Shown here in pieces: positions 28,214-36,302 of a DNA stretch of 64,000 nt. Each line of letters opens with the position of its first letter. Positions within the stretch are counted from its first letter, which is position 1. The DNA comes from Ruegeria profundi. GTDB lineage: Bacteria > Pseudomonadota > Alphaproteobacteria > Rhodobacterales > Rhodobacteraceae. The stretch lies in assembly GCF_001507545.1 (NCBI RefSeq), contig NZ_LQBP01000001.1, forward strand, positions 662,259 to 726,258, read 5' to 3'. A program made the translations under genes and the position numbers. The notes below the pieces were generated by a model. It did no database searches and had not been told where the DNA came from. It saw only the letters and a program-made list of their open reading frames with translations.

Positions 28214-28272
28214 TTGAATAATTCCTTCCTGCTGCCGATGACTTCAGCCTGACTGGTGTGACAACAAAAGCC

Positions 28273-28722
28273 CTACACCGGTTCAGACTTTGAAGATTTA
28301 CCGACTTTCTTTGCCGCCGTAGTAACGTCATCAACCGTTTTCTCGACTGCCTCCGCCTCGGTTTCGGCAACATAGGCGGCACAGCGGGTCACGGTTTCGA
28401 ACCATTCCTGGGCATCCGCAACCAACCGTTCGGCTGAATTGCGCTGCCAATCCGCCATACTCTGCAAGGCTTTCGACGGGTCAGACGGGTTCGCGGATGA
28501 CGCCGTGCGCGCTGCTTGCAGCGCAGAGCGAACGGCTTCGTGACGTCGTTCAAACCAGTGCTTGGCAAAAACCTCGGTCTCTTCAAGCATTTTTTCCTGC
28601 GCGTCCCAAAACTGTTCTATCTGCGCGCTGAACGCAGAACTGCCCAACGAGGGCGGCTGCATTTGCTTGAACACGTCGACAAGATTGGTCGGGTAACTTG
28701 TGCTGGGCTTCTTGTTTGACAT
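28273..28722 (-). CDS. Phasin-like protein
   Basis: A 149-residue predicted all-helical, amphipathic protein (QIEQFWDAQEKMLEETEVFA; SMADWQRNSAERLVADAQEW) ending in an Ala/Lys-rich tail (TTAAKKVGKSSKSEPV). The composition and spacing match small phasins that coat polyhydroxyalkanoate granules, although no phaC or phaZ is nearby. AAGGAG ten bases before the ATG supports the start. A weak FNR-like sequence TTGTCTCAGATCAG lies at 28781-28794 upstream. It is probably first gene of an operon with usp and the cyclase. Confidence 0.55.
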   Translation of the reverse strand: MSNKKPSTSYPTNLVDVFKQMQPPSLGSSAFSAQIEQFWDAQEKMLEETEVFAKHWFERRHEAVRSALQAARTASSANPSDPSKALQSMADWQRNSAERLVADAQEWFETVTRCAAYVAETEAEAVEKTVDDVTTAAKKVGKSSKSEPV

Positions 28723-29054
28723 CGTAAGTTACTCCTTATCCATTGAAAAAAAATTTTATCATACGCTACCTTGTTGCGCCTTGTCTCAGATCAGCGACCA
28801 TTGTTATTTGCGTGCCTCGAAAGGACACGGGACGGGTCGGCTATCTTCATTTTCAAAAACTCCCCGCAGATGCGCGATTTTTGCTCCCACAATACGATGC
28901 ACTACGACCTTTGCTTCACCATCCGTTAGCTCCGGAGAGTTTTGCACCGGTCGATCAAAAGATCGCCGTCACCCCAACATTGCTGTCAAACATCAAGGCT
29001 GGAAAAAGCGAACGTATCTAAAAATGAGCCTTGCAGACGCTGCAAGCATCTTGA

Positions 29055-29068
29055 TTGACATAGATCAA
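29055..29068 (+). promoter_or_regulatory. FNR/FnrL box
   Basis: TTGACATAGATCAA fits the FNR-family consensus TTGAY-N4-ATCAA in all ten defined positions. TATACG at 29094-29099 is placed as a -10 element, so a class II promoter reading right would start near 29103-29106. Confidence 0.8.
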
Positions 29069-29102
29069 AGCGATTAAAACATTCACATAGTGATATACGA
29101 TT

Positions 29103-29225
29103 GTTTTAAAGTGATCTACGTTCGCTCAGCTATCCCCAAGCAAAAACAACGGCGAACGGAATTGCAAAAGCGTGGACGTTCCACCGTGGGGCTCGGCAGG
29201 AGTGGGTCCGGGCCCCTTTTTCTTT
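29103..29225 (+). ncRNA. Putative FnrL-controlled small RNA
   Basis: About 120 bases bounded by the FNR box and -10 element on the left and a strong Rho-independent terminator on the right, with no credible reading frame. Three stem-loops can be drawn: CGTTCGC (29119-29125) with GCGAACG (29152-29158); GTGGA (29172-29176) with TCCAC (29180-29184); and the terminator stem. The 26-base first loop is A/C-rich and contains ATCCCC, a possible target-pairing region. The start is inferred from promoter spacing, not seen. It could alternatively be an attenuated leader of the permease gene. Confidence 0.5.
29188..29225 (+). terminator. Strong Rho-independent terminator 138 bases before the permease
   Basis: GGGGCTCGG (29188-29196) pairs with CCGGGCCCC (29208-29216) with one G-T pair across an 11-base loop, and TTTTTCTTT follows immediately. 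No protein gene precedes it on this strand, which is the main reason for calling a small RNA here. Confidence 0.85.
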
Positions 29226-29363
29226 ACCAGCATGCTAATGGCTCATGCGTTAAGGCAAAAATGGCGCGGCGCGGCATTGTTCGGTGTCTTGAGCAACGAA
29301 AAGAAAAACGATTGCCAGCAAATTATCCTTATCAGACCGAGCAGCAACCGAAGATTACGTCTT

Positions 29364-30584
29364 ATGAGCACGAGTGAAGCAACGGAACAAAAGCTAAAAA
29401 GGGCGCTTACGACTCCGATGCTTACGCTCTACGGGCTTGGGGTAACGGTTGGAGCGGGAATTTACGTGCTTGTTGGTGCAACGGCGCAAATAGCAGGGCC
29501 CTATGCTGCGTTTTCGTTTGTTGTTGCTGCGCTTGTGGTGTCACTTACCGCGCTGTCCTATGCGGAACTGGCAACGCGCTATCCCGTCAGCGCAGGTGAG
29601 GCCGCCTATGTCGCTGCCGGTTTTCAAAGGGACTGGATGGCGGTGGTTGTGGGCCTTGCGGTCGCGGCATCAGGAGTGATTTCCGCCTCTGCCATCGCGA
29701 TTGGCGCCGCATCATACCTGCACGCGTTGACGGGTTTTGGAACACCCCTTCTGACCATGGGCGTTGTTCTGATTATGGGACTGATCGCGCTATGGGGCAT
29801 CACTGAATCCGTGTTCATTGCAGCCGTCATTACGGTCATCGAAATAGCCGGGCTTCTTTTTGTGATTGGTTGGGGCGTGTCGGTACACGACCCTCAGGGA
29901 TATGCAGTCACCTCGATGATCCCACCGTTGGAGTCCGGCGCATGGAAAAGCATATTCGCAGCCTCGCTTCTGGCATTTTTTGCGTTCGTCGGCTTTGAAG
30001 ATATGGCAAATGTCGCCGAAGAGGTAAAAGAGCCTACCCGCACAATTCCCAAAGCGATCTTGCTCACGCTTGCTCTGGCCACGGTACTGTATCTCGGCAC
30101 GTCAATCACCGTTTTGAACGTCGTGCCTATTGATGTACTCGCAAACTCTGCGGCCCCTCTTGCATTGGTGTTCTCAGAGGCTCCCGAGACCATCAAAAAA
30201 GGCTTTTCCGCAGTCGCAATCGTGGCAACGGTCAATGGTGTCCTGATCCAAATGATAATGGCGTCTCGGGTGATCTATGGGCTTGCAGACCGGGGCCATC
30301 TGCCGAAAGTCTTGGCAATTGTACCCAAAGCGACCCGCACGCCCATCGTTGCGACGCTGTTGGTTGTCGCAACGATACTGCTACTGACCCAAACCCTTCC
30401 AATCGGGCTTTTGGCAGAACGAACGTCGCAGATCGTTCTGGGCGTGTTTGTTTTGGTCAACCTTTCGCTGATCCTGTTGAAAAGGGCTCCAGCCAAAGCC
30501 GAACAACACTTTGATGTGCCTCTTATTGTGCCCGTACTGGGTGTTTTGACCAGTTCACTGCTTTTCGCGGCCGGATTTCTCTGA
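29364..30584 (+). CDS. APC-family amino acid permease
   Basis: Integral membrane transporter of 406 residues from ATG 29364, with about eleven or twelve hydrophobic helices. The first helix GLGVTVGAGIYVLVGATAQI carries the APC-superfamily substrate/ion motif, and FFAFVGFEDMANVAEEVKEP is the conserved loop of amino acid permeases. The frame is open further left, but that part runs through the terminator at 29188-29225 and is not membrane-like. The substrate is unknown. The BT1-like transporter follows 45 bases later and may be cotranscribed. Confidence 0.88.
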   Translation: MSTSEATEQKLKRALTTPMLTLYGLGVTVGAGIYVLVGATAQIAGPYAAFSFVVAALVVSLTALSYAELATRYPVSAGEAAYVAAGFQRDWMAVVVGLAVAASGVISASAIAIGAASYLHALTGFGTPLLTMGVVLIMGLIALWGITESVFIAAVITVIEIAGLLFVIGWGVSVHDPQGYAVTSMIPPLESGAWKSIFAASLLAFFAFVGFEDMANVAEEVKEPTRTIPKAILLTLALATVLYLGTSITVLNVVPIDVLANSAAPLALVFSEAPETIKKGFSAVAIVATVNGVLIQMIMASRVIYGLADRGHLPKVLAIVPKATRTPIVATLLVVATILLLTQTLPIGLLAERTSQIVLGVFVLVNLSLILLKRAPAKAEQHFDVPLIVPVLGVLTSSLLFAAGFL

Positions 30585-30629
30585 GTAAATGCAACAGACT
30601 GCGACTTTAACCAAGCGACTTTAAAGCAT

Positions 30630-32246
30630 ATGAACACCGACCATTCTTCGATAGGCACGCAGGTTTCAGCCTGGTGGCACCGGACCTTTGTTGATCTGGC
30701 GCAGCAATTGCGGTGGTCTTACCTGCCGCCGTTGATGGTCTACTTTGCTGCAGGCGTTTCTGGCCTGACATCAGTCGTCGGTGCGTTTTTTCTGAAAGAC
30801 TATCTAGATTTATCCGCGTCGTTTGTTGCCGGGCTGGCGTTTTGGGCCGGACTTCCGTGGATTCTAAAAATGCCACTGGGGCATGTGGTCGATCTGTTCT
30901 GGCGCTGGAAGTCCTTGTTGATCTTGCTGGGCGCGTCACTGATCACATTGTCGCTCGTTATAATGTACGGGCTTGTGACCGCGCCAGCGCTTATGTCAGG
31001 CACGATGCCATTGGAAGATTGGTATGTGGTCGCCCTGCTGCTGGCCCCCTCCGGCTATGCAATCCAGGATGTTGTCGCCGACGCCATGACGGTCGAAGCG
31101 GTTCCAAAGGTCGACCAGGATGGCCGCCCTTTTACACCTGAGGAAAGCCGTGCGCAGCACACCACCATGCAGACCTTGGGCAGAGTCGCGATAATCTCGG
31201 GGTTTGCCGCAGTTGCAGCGGTGAATATATGGATTTTCTCTGGTGCGGATGAGCTGCAAAATTCGGATCGGCTTGAGCTATATGGCCAAGTCTATCTGAT
31301 CGCCCTGATTATCCCGCTGCTGTCTGTCAGCGGCGTAGTACTCCACACGTTGATCCAGCGTCAGCGCCGCCTCCGGGGTCACCCAGCACACGGCCCAGAA
31401 GACGTAACCGAGGTGAAGTGGTCCATACTGTTGGGTGGCCTCGCGTTTGTTGCACTCAGCATAACGTTGGGAACAGCGGAATTCGCATTTGCGCAAGAGA
31501 CTATTTTTGTGGTGTCCCTAGCGGTCATCCTCTACCTCATGTCGCGCCTGCTAAAAGAGCTGGAGCCAGCACAGGCGAAAGCCCTGATTGGGACGGCAAC
31601 AATCATTTTCGTGTTCCGCGCCGTCCCCCTGCCCGGCCCCGGACTGACCTGGTTTGAAATTGACGAGTTAGGTTTTGATGAACAGTTCCTCGCAATCCTG
31701 GCCCTTTTGACATCCCTGCTTGCGTTGCTTGGCCTATTCATCCTGAGGCCCTTCATGGCCAATCGTTCCATTGCCCATGTTGTTGTGGTCCTTACGATCG
31801 CTGCGGGTATCCTCGCCCTGCCCAACCTCGCGCTGTACTACGGCGTGCATGAATGGACGGCAGCCCGCACAGGCGGGATTGTCGATGCAAGATTCATCGC
31901 CATTCTTGATACGGCCGTGGAATCCCCGCTCGGGCAGATTGCGATGGTCCCAATGCTGGCGTGGATCGCGCGCAACGCCCCAACGCAGTTGAAAGCGACT
32001 TTCTTTGCCGTCATGGCATCGTTTACCAACATGGCCCTGTCGGCCAGTAGCCTCGGCACAAAATATCTGAACGAAATATTCGTGGTCACGCGTGAGGTGA
32101 CAAACCCGGAAACCGGTGTCGTAACCTCAACCGCTGATTACAGTGAATTGGGCTACCTGTTGATCACAGTTGCCTTGATCTCTGTGATTGTACCGTTGGT
32201 CATGGTTTTGCTTGTCCAAAATTCTCGTTTCCATACGAGCGATTGA
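30630..32246 (+). CDS. BT1/folate-biopterin-like major facilitator transporter
   Basis: 538-residue membrane protein with about twelve helices. The N-terminal segment YFAAGVSGLTSVVGAFFLKD followed by GLPWILKMPLGHVVDLF is typical of the BT1 branch of the major facilitator superfamily, whose eukaryotic and cyanobacterial members move folates or pterins. A long charged cytoplasmic loop (about residues 170-200) and a central loop with QRQRRLRGHPAHG are present. The substrate in bacteria is unproven. It is convergent with the FHA-protease gene; the two stops abut at 32246/32247. Confidence 0.75.
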   Translation: MNTDHSSIGTQVSAWWHRTFVDLAQQLRWSYLPPLMVYFAAGVSGLTSVVGAFFLKDYLDLSASFVAGLAFWAGLPWILKMPLGHVVDLFWRWKSLLILLGASLITLSLVIMYGLVTAPALMSGTMPLEDWYVVALLLAPSGYAIQDVVADAMTVEAVPKVDQDGRPFTPEESRAQHTTMQTLGRVAIISGFAAVAAVNIWIFSGADELQNSDRLELYGQVYLIALIIPLLSVSGVVLHTLIQRQRRLRGHPAHGPEDVTEVKWSILLGGLAFVALSITLGTAEFAFAQETIFVVSLAVILYLMSRLLKELEPAQAKALIGTATIIFVFRAVPLPGPGLTWFEIDELGFDEQFLAILALLTSLLALLGLFILRPFMANRSIAHVVVVLTIAAGILALPNLALYYGVHEWTAARTGGIVDARFIAILDTAVESPLGQIAMVPMLAWIARNAPTQLKATFFAVMASFTNMALSASSLGTKYLNEIFVVTREVTNPETGVVTSTADYSELGYLLITVALISVIVPLVMVLLVQNSRFHTSD

Positions 32247-33839
32247 CTACTGACCCTCCACCTCACCCAGCAGAGCAACGAGACCCGACACTGGTACACC
32301 GATATTCGAGCCGCCAAATTCCGGCAGAATCGCAGCATTGATTGCCACGACCTCACCCCTTCGGTTCAGAGCCGGCCCCCCACTGCCGCCAGTTGTGGTT
32401 TCGGCATCATAGACAACGGAACCCGGACTTGTTCGCGCAACGATCCCGCGGCTGGCAAGTGGTTGGATCTTGCCTTCGAAGGAAAGCCGGGATGCGATCG
32501 ACCAGAAGTTTAGTGTTCCTTCCTTCTCAAGCGTTTGTAGGAATCCCGGCCCTGCTTGTGCGATCAAGGCTTTCAAACCCGTTGGATAGCCCAGCAAGTA
32601 AACCTCTTCACCCGCACGCGGCGCGGCATCCGACAACGGCAATCCCAGCCCCTGAACACGGTTGGCATCCACTGACAAAAGGGCCAAATCAGCCGTTTCA
32701 CTATACCTAACCAATGTCGCCTCTATCGGCTCGGCTTCACCCGGCAGGTAGGCCAGTAAATTCAACATCTCCGCCTCAAGACCCGCAGCCTTAAGGGCTT
32801 TTTCGCGATCCGCCGAGGTCCAGGGCAAAGCGACATGTCGGTTTGTGACTATCAACGGTATACCCTCAAGCAGAAAACCGGTGCCCGTGAACTGGAACTC
32901 AGCAGGTTCTCCGGTTCCATCCGGTTCGATCCACGGTTGCCCGAACGGAGTTTGCAGCTTTTCTCCGTTCGGGCCCAAGACGTGCCGCAAAAGCTTCCCA
33001 CTCTCGATATGGCGCAATCCGTAAGCCCCTTGAATGAAAGCAACGGACCGCGTCGAGGCAGTAATCACCCGGGTTGGTGCGCCCGCGCGTTGTTCCAGCG
33101 TCCCAAGCCGCTGTTCGGTCGAGATGATCTGATTTTCAAACGCGTTTCTCAGCGCATTCAGGTCTTCCGGTGTCAGCGCGTCCTCTCGGGTCTGCGCAAG
33201 CATGACGGCAACGGCTTCGATCTTGCGAGACTCCTCGTCGATACTTTCCGCCAACCTCTGGTCGTTCTGGTACAGCAAGTACACAAGGCCCGCGATCAGA
33301 AACAAAGCAGCAAGTACCGTGATCCGGAAAAGGATAGTGGTTTGCGATGCAAGGCGACGCCCACTGTCGCGCAGCGCACCGGACATCCGTTTGGCAAAAG
33401 GTCGTCTGCTGGACCTGGCGTATGCGTAGGCGTCACTCAGAATATCTTCGACGGTATGATGCGTGGGAAACAAGTGGTTGCATATTCTGTACCGGGTCAT
33501 CGGACCTTTTTCGCCAAACTCGATCATGTCGCCATGTCCAAGGCGTTCTGACGAAACCAATCGCCCGTTGACCCATATCTTGTTGCCAGAGAACGCGGTA
33601 ATCGAATAGCCATCGCCGGCCCATTGCAGCGCGGCAACATCGTTGTCATGGGGCGGGTTGTCATCTTTCAGCCGCAGGCTCAGCGCTCTGTTCTCACTAA
33701 CCGAAACAGTCAGCGCATTGTCGACAAGCCAGATCACGTTTCCCCGTGACGGCCCGGTTAAACTTTCCAAAAAGGCGCGTACGTCACCGCCTTTGACGTC
33801 CTGTGGTGGTCTTATTCCATTTGCGTCCGGTTTGCGCAT
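32247..33839 (-). CDS. FHA-domain trypsin-like serine protease, membrane anchored
   Basis: 530 residues. An N-terminal forkhead-associated-like domain (about 30-120: GDGYSITAFSGNKIWVNGRL, then SSERLGHGDMIEFG) faces the cytosol. One transmembrane helix follows at about 168-190, then a coiled coil (195-250). A trypsin-like protease domain (265-530) has His335 in VTNRHVALP, Asp384 in ETADLALLSVD and Ser486 in TTGGSGGPALN. There is no PDZ domain, unlike DegP. The topology puts phosphopeptide sensing inside and proteolysis in the periplasm. AGGGG precedes the ATG. The hsp20 gene lies upstream on the same strand, but a hairpin separates them. Confidence 0.8.
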   Translation of the reverse strand: MRKPDANGIRPPQDVKGGDVRAFLESLTGPSRGNVIWLVDNALTVSVSENRALSLRLKDDNPPHDNDVAALQWAGDGYSITAFSGNKIWVNGRLVSSERLGHGDMIEFGEKGPMTRYRICNHLFPTHHTVEDILSDAYAYARSSRRPFAKRMSGALRDSGRRLASQTTILFRITVLAALFLIAGLVYLLYQNDQRLAESIDEESRKIEAVAVMLAQTREDALTPEDLNALRNAFENQIISTEQRLGTLEQRAGAPTRVITASTRSVAFIQGAYGLRHIESGKLLRHVLGPNGEKLQTPFGQPWIEPDGTGEPAEFQFTGTGFLLEGIPLIVTNRHVALPWTSADREKALKAAGLEAEMLNLLAYLPGEAEPIEATLVRYSETADLALLSVDANRVQGLGLPLSDAAPRAGEEVYLLGYPTGLKALIAQAGPGFLQTLEKEGTLNFWSIASRLSFEGKIQPLASRGIVARTSPGSVVYDAETTTGGSGGPALNRRGEVVAINAAILPEFGGSNIGVPVSGLVALLGEVEGQ

Positions 33840-33960
33840 TCAAGTCCCCTGTCAAAGGCTACACTTGCACTTTATCACGCATTCAGGGTGTCTCGAATGC
33901 TCTGGTCGCAGCCTTTCAAATCCGGCTTGGGACAGCGCGACAGATGTCGCCCAATCGAAA

Positions 33961-33985
33961 GAAGGCCGCCCAATGGCCAGCCTTC
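33961..33985 (-). terminator. Terminator-like hairpin after hsp20
   Basis: GAAGGC (33961-33966) and GCCTTC (33980-33985) pair, with TTTC following on the minus strand. It lies 29 bases after the hsp20 stop. Confidence 0.45.
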
Positions 33986-34013
33986 TCTATGATCAAATGC
34001 CAGAGAATGAACA

Positions 34014-34517
34014 CTACTTAGAAGAAACCTTGATCTTTCGACTTGGGTCCCGTGGTTCGGTTTTCGGCATGTTTATGTGCAGAACACCCTTGTCGAACGT
34101 CGCTGAAATCCCCTCGATGTCGACGTTATCCGGCAGTGTCATGGCACGCGAGAAACTGCCATAACTTCTCTCGCTCACACGCAGGTCGCCCGTTTCGTCA
34201 TGCGCGATGTTCTTCTGACCGCGTAGTGTTAGTCGACGGTCCTTGATTTCGATTTCAACGTCATCTTCTGTGAGGCCCGGCAATTCGGCCGTCAGAATAA
34301 TAGCGGTATCCATTTCCTGAACATCAATCGCAGGAGAAATCGCGCCCGTCATGTCCAGAGACGGAAACCCTGAGCGCTGCGCAGCTGTTTCAAGCGGCAG
34401 GAAAGGTGACCCGCCACCGAAGAACCGCGACATCATGGATTCCATTTCTCGCCGGAAATTGTCCGAGAGAGGATGCGTACCAGTAAAAAGTTGCGGGGTC
34501 TTTTTGTCTTCCAGCAT
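34014..34517 (-). CDS. Hsp20-family small heat shock protein
   Basis: Alpha-crystallin-type holdase chaperone, 167 residues from ATG 34517. AGGAGG seven bases upstream fixes this start over the in-frame TTG at 34523. The crystallin core spans about 60-160 (ILTAELPGLTEDDVEIEIKD; SYGSFSRAMTLPDNVD) with the C-terminal FDKGVLHINMPK strand. Hsp20 proteins hold unfolding proteins under heat, oxidative or low-oxygen stress. An FNR-like site at 34586-34599, about 70 bases upstream, could drive it. Confidence 0.93.
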   Translation of the reverse strand: MLEDKKTPQLFTGTHPLSDNFRREMESMMSRFFGGGSPFLPLETAAQRSGFPSLDMTGAISPAIDVQEMDTAIILTAELPGLTEDDVEIEIKDRRLTLRGQKNIAHDETGDLRVSERSYGSFSRAMTLPDNVDIEGISATFDKGVLHINMPKTEPRDPSRKIKVSSK

Positions 34518-34560
34518 TATCAAACCTCCTTCTTTGGTGCGACTTCACAGAGGCGATATT

Positions 34561-34668
34561 ATGACTGAAGAAAAAGCCGTAGACCTTGATCTTGCTCAAG
34601 CCCACGCAGCAGGTTTTTTGATTACCTCGACCGCAGAGCGTGCCGGAAATTTTGTGGATAATGACTGA
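34561..34668 (+). CDS. Possible 35-residue small protein
   Basis: ATG at 34561 preceded by AGGCG; begins MTEEKAVDLDLAQAHAAG and ends NFVDND, unlike any family I know. It lies between hsp20 and the oxidoreductase, and the hairpin at 34686-34706 follows its stop. The FNR-like site lies inside the frame, which argues against coding use under low-oxygen control. Treat as tentative. Confidence 0.2.
   Translation: MTEEKAVDLDLAQAHAAGFLITSTAERAGNFVDND
34586..34599. promoter_or_regulatory. FNR-like box between hsp20 and ferric-reductase-like gene
   Basis: TTGATCTTGCTCAA matches TTGAT-N4-ATCAA except C for A at the first base of the right half. Its position suits a class II promoter for hsp20 (predicted start about 34551 on the minus strand) or a promoter for the rightward oxidoreductase gene. 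Confidence 0.5.
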
Positions 34669-34685
34669 CCGACAAATAAAAATAA

Positions 34686-34706
34686 AAGGCCGACCAAAGA
34701 GGCCTT
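34686..34706 (-). terminator. AAGGCC/GGCCTT hairpin with minus-strand T-rich tail
   Basis: AAGGCC (34686-34691) pairs with GGCCTT (34701-34706). On the minus strand it is followed by TTATTTTTATTT, a terminator layout, though no minus-strand gene ends here. It would block antisense reading from the oxidoreductase gene into hsp20. Confidence 0.45.
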
Positions 34707-34785
34707 GATGAACGACCGCAAGCTTCCTGGCTTAGCTAACTCAAAAGCAGGAACTGCCTAGTTTCAGCATATTGGAGCATATTTG

Positions 34786-36090
34786 ATGAAATGGCCGTAT
34801 CTGGTGCTGGTCTACATGGCGCTGATCCTGGCGCCGCTGGGGTTGTCTTGGTCCCTTGATTGGCCGCCGCGATCTTTTCATCAAGAACTTGCATCCGCGC
34901 TTGGAATGCTTGCGTTTTCGATAATCTTGATGGAGTTCCTGCTATCCGGACGCTTTAGATTTATCTCTTCCGGTGTTGGTATGGACGTGACAATGCGGGT
35001 GCATCAGGTGATGGCGCGCACGGCGCTCGCGTTTGCGCTGTTACATCCGCTGCTGTATCAGGGCACACCCTCTGGCGGTCAACGCCCTTGGGACGTATCT
35101 TCCCAACTGACGATTACGACTGACTTTTTTGCGCTGGCTTCGGGGATCGGTGCCTATCTTTTGCTGTTCATTCTCGTCATCTCGGCGATCGCGCGGAAGA
35201 CACTTGATTACAAGTACGAAACCTGGCGTCTCTTGCATGGTATCGGGGCCTTGTTCCTCGCTTGTCTTTTGCTGCATCACACGGTTTATGCCGGTCGCTA
35301 CGGCGGGCATCCGGCAGTGGCGTATCTATGGATCGCGATGACTGGTATTGCTGTGGGCACTTTGCTGTATGTCTATGTCGCCCATCCTTTGCTTCAAATG
35401 CGAAGGCCGTGGCGCGTGGTTTCGATCAATCGGCTGACGCCAAGGCAATGGGAATTAAAGGTCCGACCAGATGGTCACAATGGTTTAACCTTCGCTGCGG
35501 GCCAGTTCGCGTGGCTGAATGTCGGTCACAGCGCGTTTTCTCTGCACGAACATCCCTTTTCGATCAGTTCCGCCCCTGTGGACAGCCCTACCATTTCTTT
35601 CGTGATAAAAGAGCTTGGCGATTTCACCCAAACGCTGGGACAGATTAAGCCGGGTACCTTAGCATATCTTGATGGGCCGCACGGGAATCTCTGTGTGGAT
35701 GATCGCCCTGAACGCGGCATTGTTCTTGTGGCAGGTGGCGTGGGCATCGCACCGTTGCTGAGCATATTGCGCCAAGTCCGTTCGAACGCAGATCAACGCG
35801 ACGTCAAATTGATTTACGGAAATCGTCTGGAAGAGCAGATTGTTTATCGGCAAGAACTGTCCAAGGAAGACACGGTTTTTGTTTTATCTGAACCGCCAGA
35901 CAACTGGTGCGGGGAAACAGGCTGGATTGACGGCCCGCTTCTGGATCGCACGTTGTCTTCCGAACAGTTTGACAACTGGCTGTTCGTGCTCTGCGGGCCG
36001 ACTGCCATGATGGATGTTGTCGAAGATCACCTTATTGCCAGAGGCACTTCATCACAGCGGATTCTGTCTGAGAGGTTTGACTATGATTGA
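34786..36090 (+). CDS. Ferric-reductase-like membrane flavo-heme oxidoreductase
   Basis: 434 residues from ATG 34786, with GGAG eight bases before it. The N-terminal half (about 1-205) has six transmembrane helices with paired histidines suited to two b hemes (MRVHQVMART, LLHPLLY, WRLLHGIGA, LLLHHTVY). The C-terminal half is a ferredoxin-reductase fold with FAD site HEHPFSISSAP and NAD(P) site AGGVGIAPLLSIL. There is no 2Fe-2S domain. It would pass electrons from NAD(P)H across the membrane; the acceptor could be ferric iron or oxygen. It resembles ferric reductase/NADPH-oxidase-like proteins. It is convergent with the aromatic operon. Confidence 0.85.
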   Translation: MKWPYLVLVYMALILAPLGLSWSLDWPPRSFHQELASALGMLAFSIILMEFLLSGRFRFISSGVGMDVTMRVHQVMARTALAFALLHPLLYQGTPSGGQRPWDVSSQLTITTDFFALASGIGAYLLLFILVISAIARKTLDYKYETWRLLHGIGALFLACLLLHHTVYAGRYGGHPAVAYLWIAMTGIAVGTLLYVYVAHPLLQMRRPWRVVSINRLTPRQWELKVRPDGHNGLTFAAGQFAWLNVGHSAFSLHEHPFSISSAPVDSPTISFVIKELGDFTQTLGQIKPGTLAYLDGPHGNLCVDDRPERGIVLVAGGVGIAPLLSILRQVRSNADQRDVKLIYGNRLEEQIVYRQELSKEDTVFVLSEPPDNWCGETGWIDGPLLDRTLSSEQFDNWLFVLCGPTAMMDVVEDHLIARGTSSQRILSERFDYD

Positions 36091-36253
36091 TCCGCTAAGA
36101 AATCTACCGGTACGTCGCAAGGTTGAGCTGTCAGTTTGGGTTGTAAATATCGTGGTTTGCGCCGCACTCCTTTGTTTTTCCCTCAGGTAGTCAGCGACCT
36201 TTTGGATCATCGCCTGTTTCTGCGCAATGCGGTCGCGCAGCAGGTTTAAATGC

Positions 36254-36275
36254 AAGGAGCGACGCATCGCTCCTT
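36254..36275 (-). terminator. Terminator hairpin ending the aromatic operon
   Basis: AAGGAGCGA-CGCA-TCGCTCCTT is a perfect 9-bp stem with a tetraloop, 28 bases beyond the stop of the last operon gene; GCATTT follows on the minus strand. It may also serve the convergent oxidoreductase gene. Confidence 0.7.
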
Positions 36276-36302
36276 TGCCATGGTGACCGTGGCGGTTCAG
36301 GG

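Larger units (their letters stand above)
28723..29363. other. 641-base intergenic region between phasin-like gene and permease
   Basis: It contains a weak FNR-like site (28781-28794), a near-perfect FNR box (29055-29068), a putative structured small RNA (about 29103-29225) and its terminator. The 92-codon frame at 28743-29021 has no Shine-Dalgarno and no recognisable features. The frame that runs through the terminator into the permease is not used upstream of 29364. Confidence 0.6.

Noticed and set aside
28743..29021. 92-codon frame in the phasin-permease spacer
   Set aside because: No Shine-Dalgarno, no domain, and it sits beside the FNR-controlled region. Not supported as a gene.
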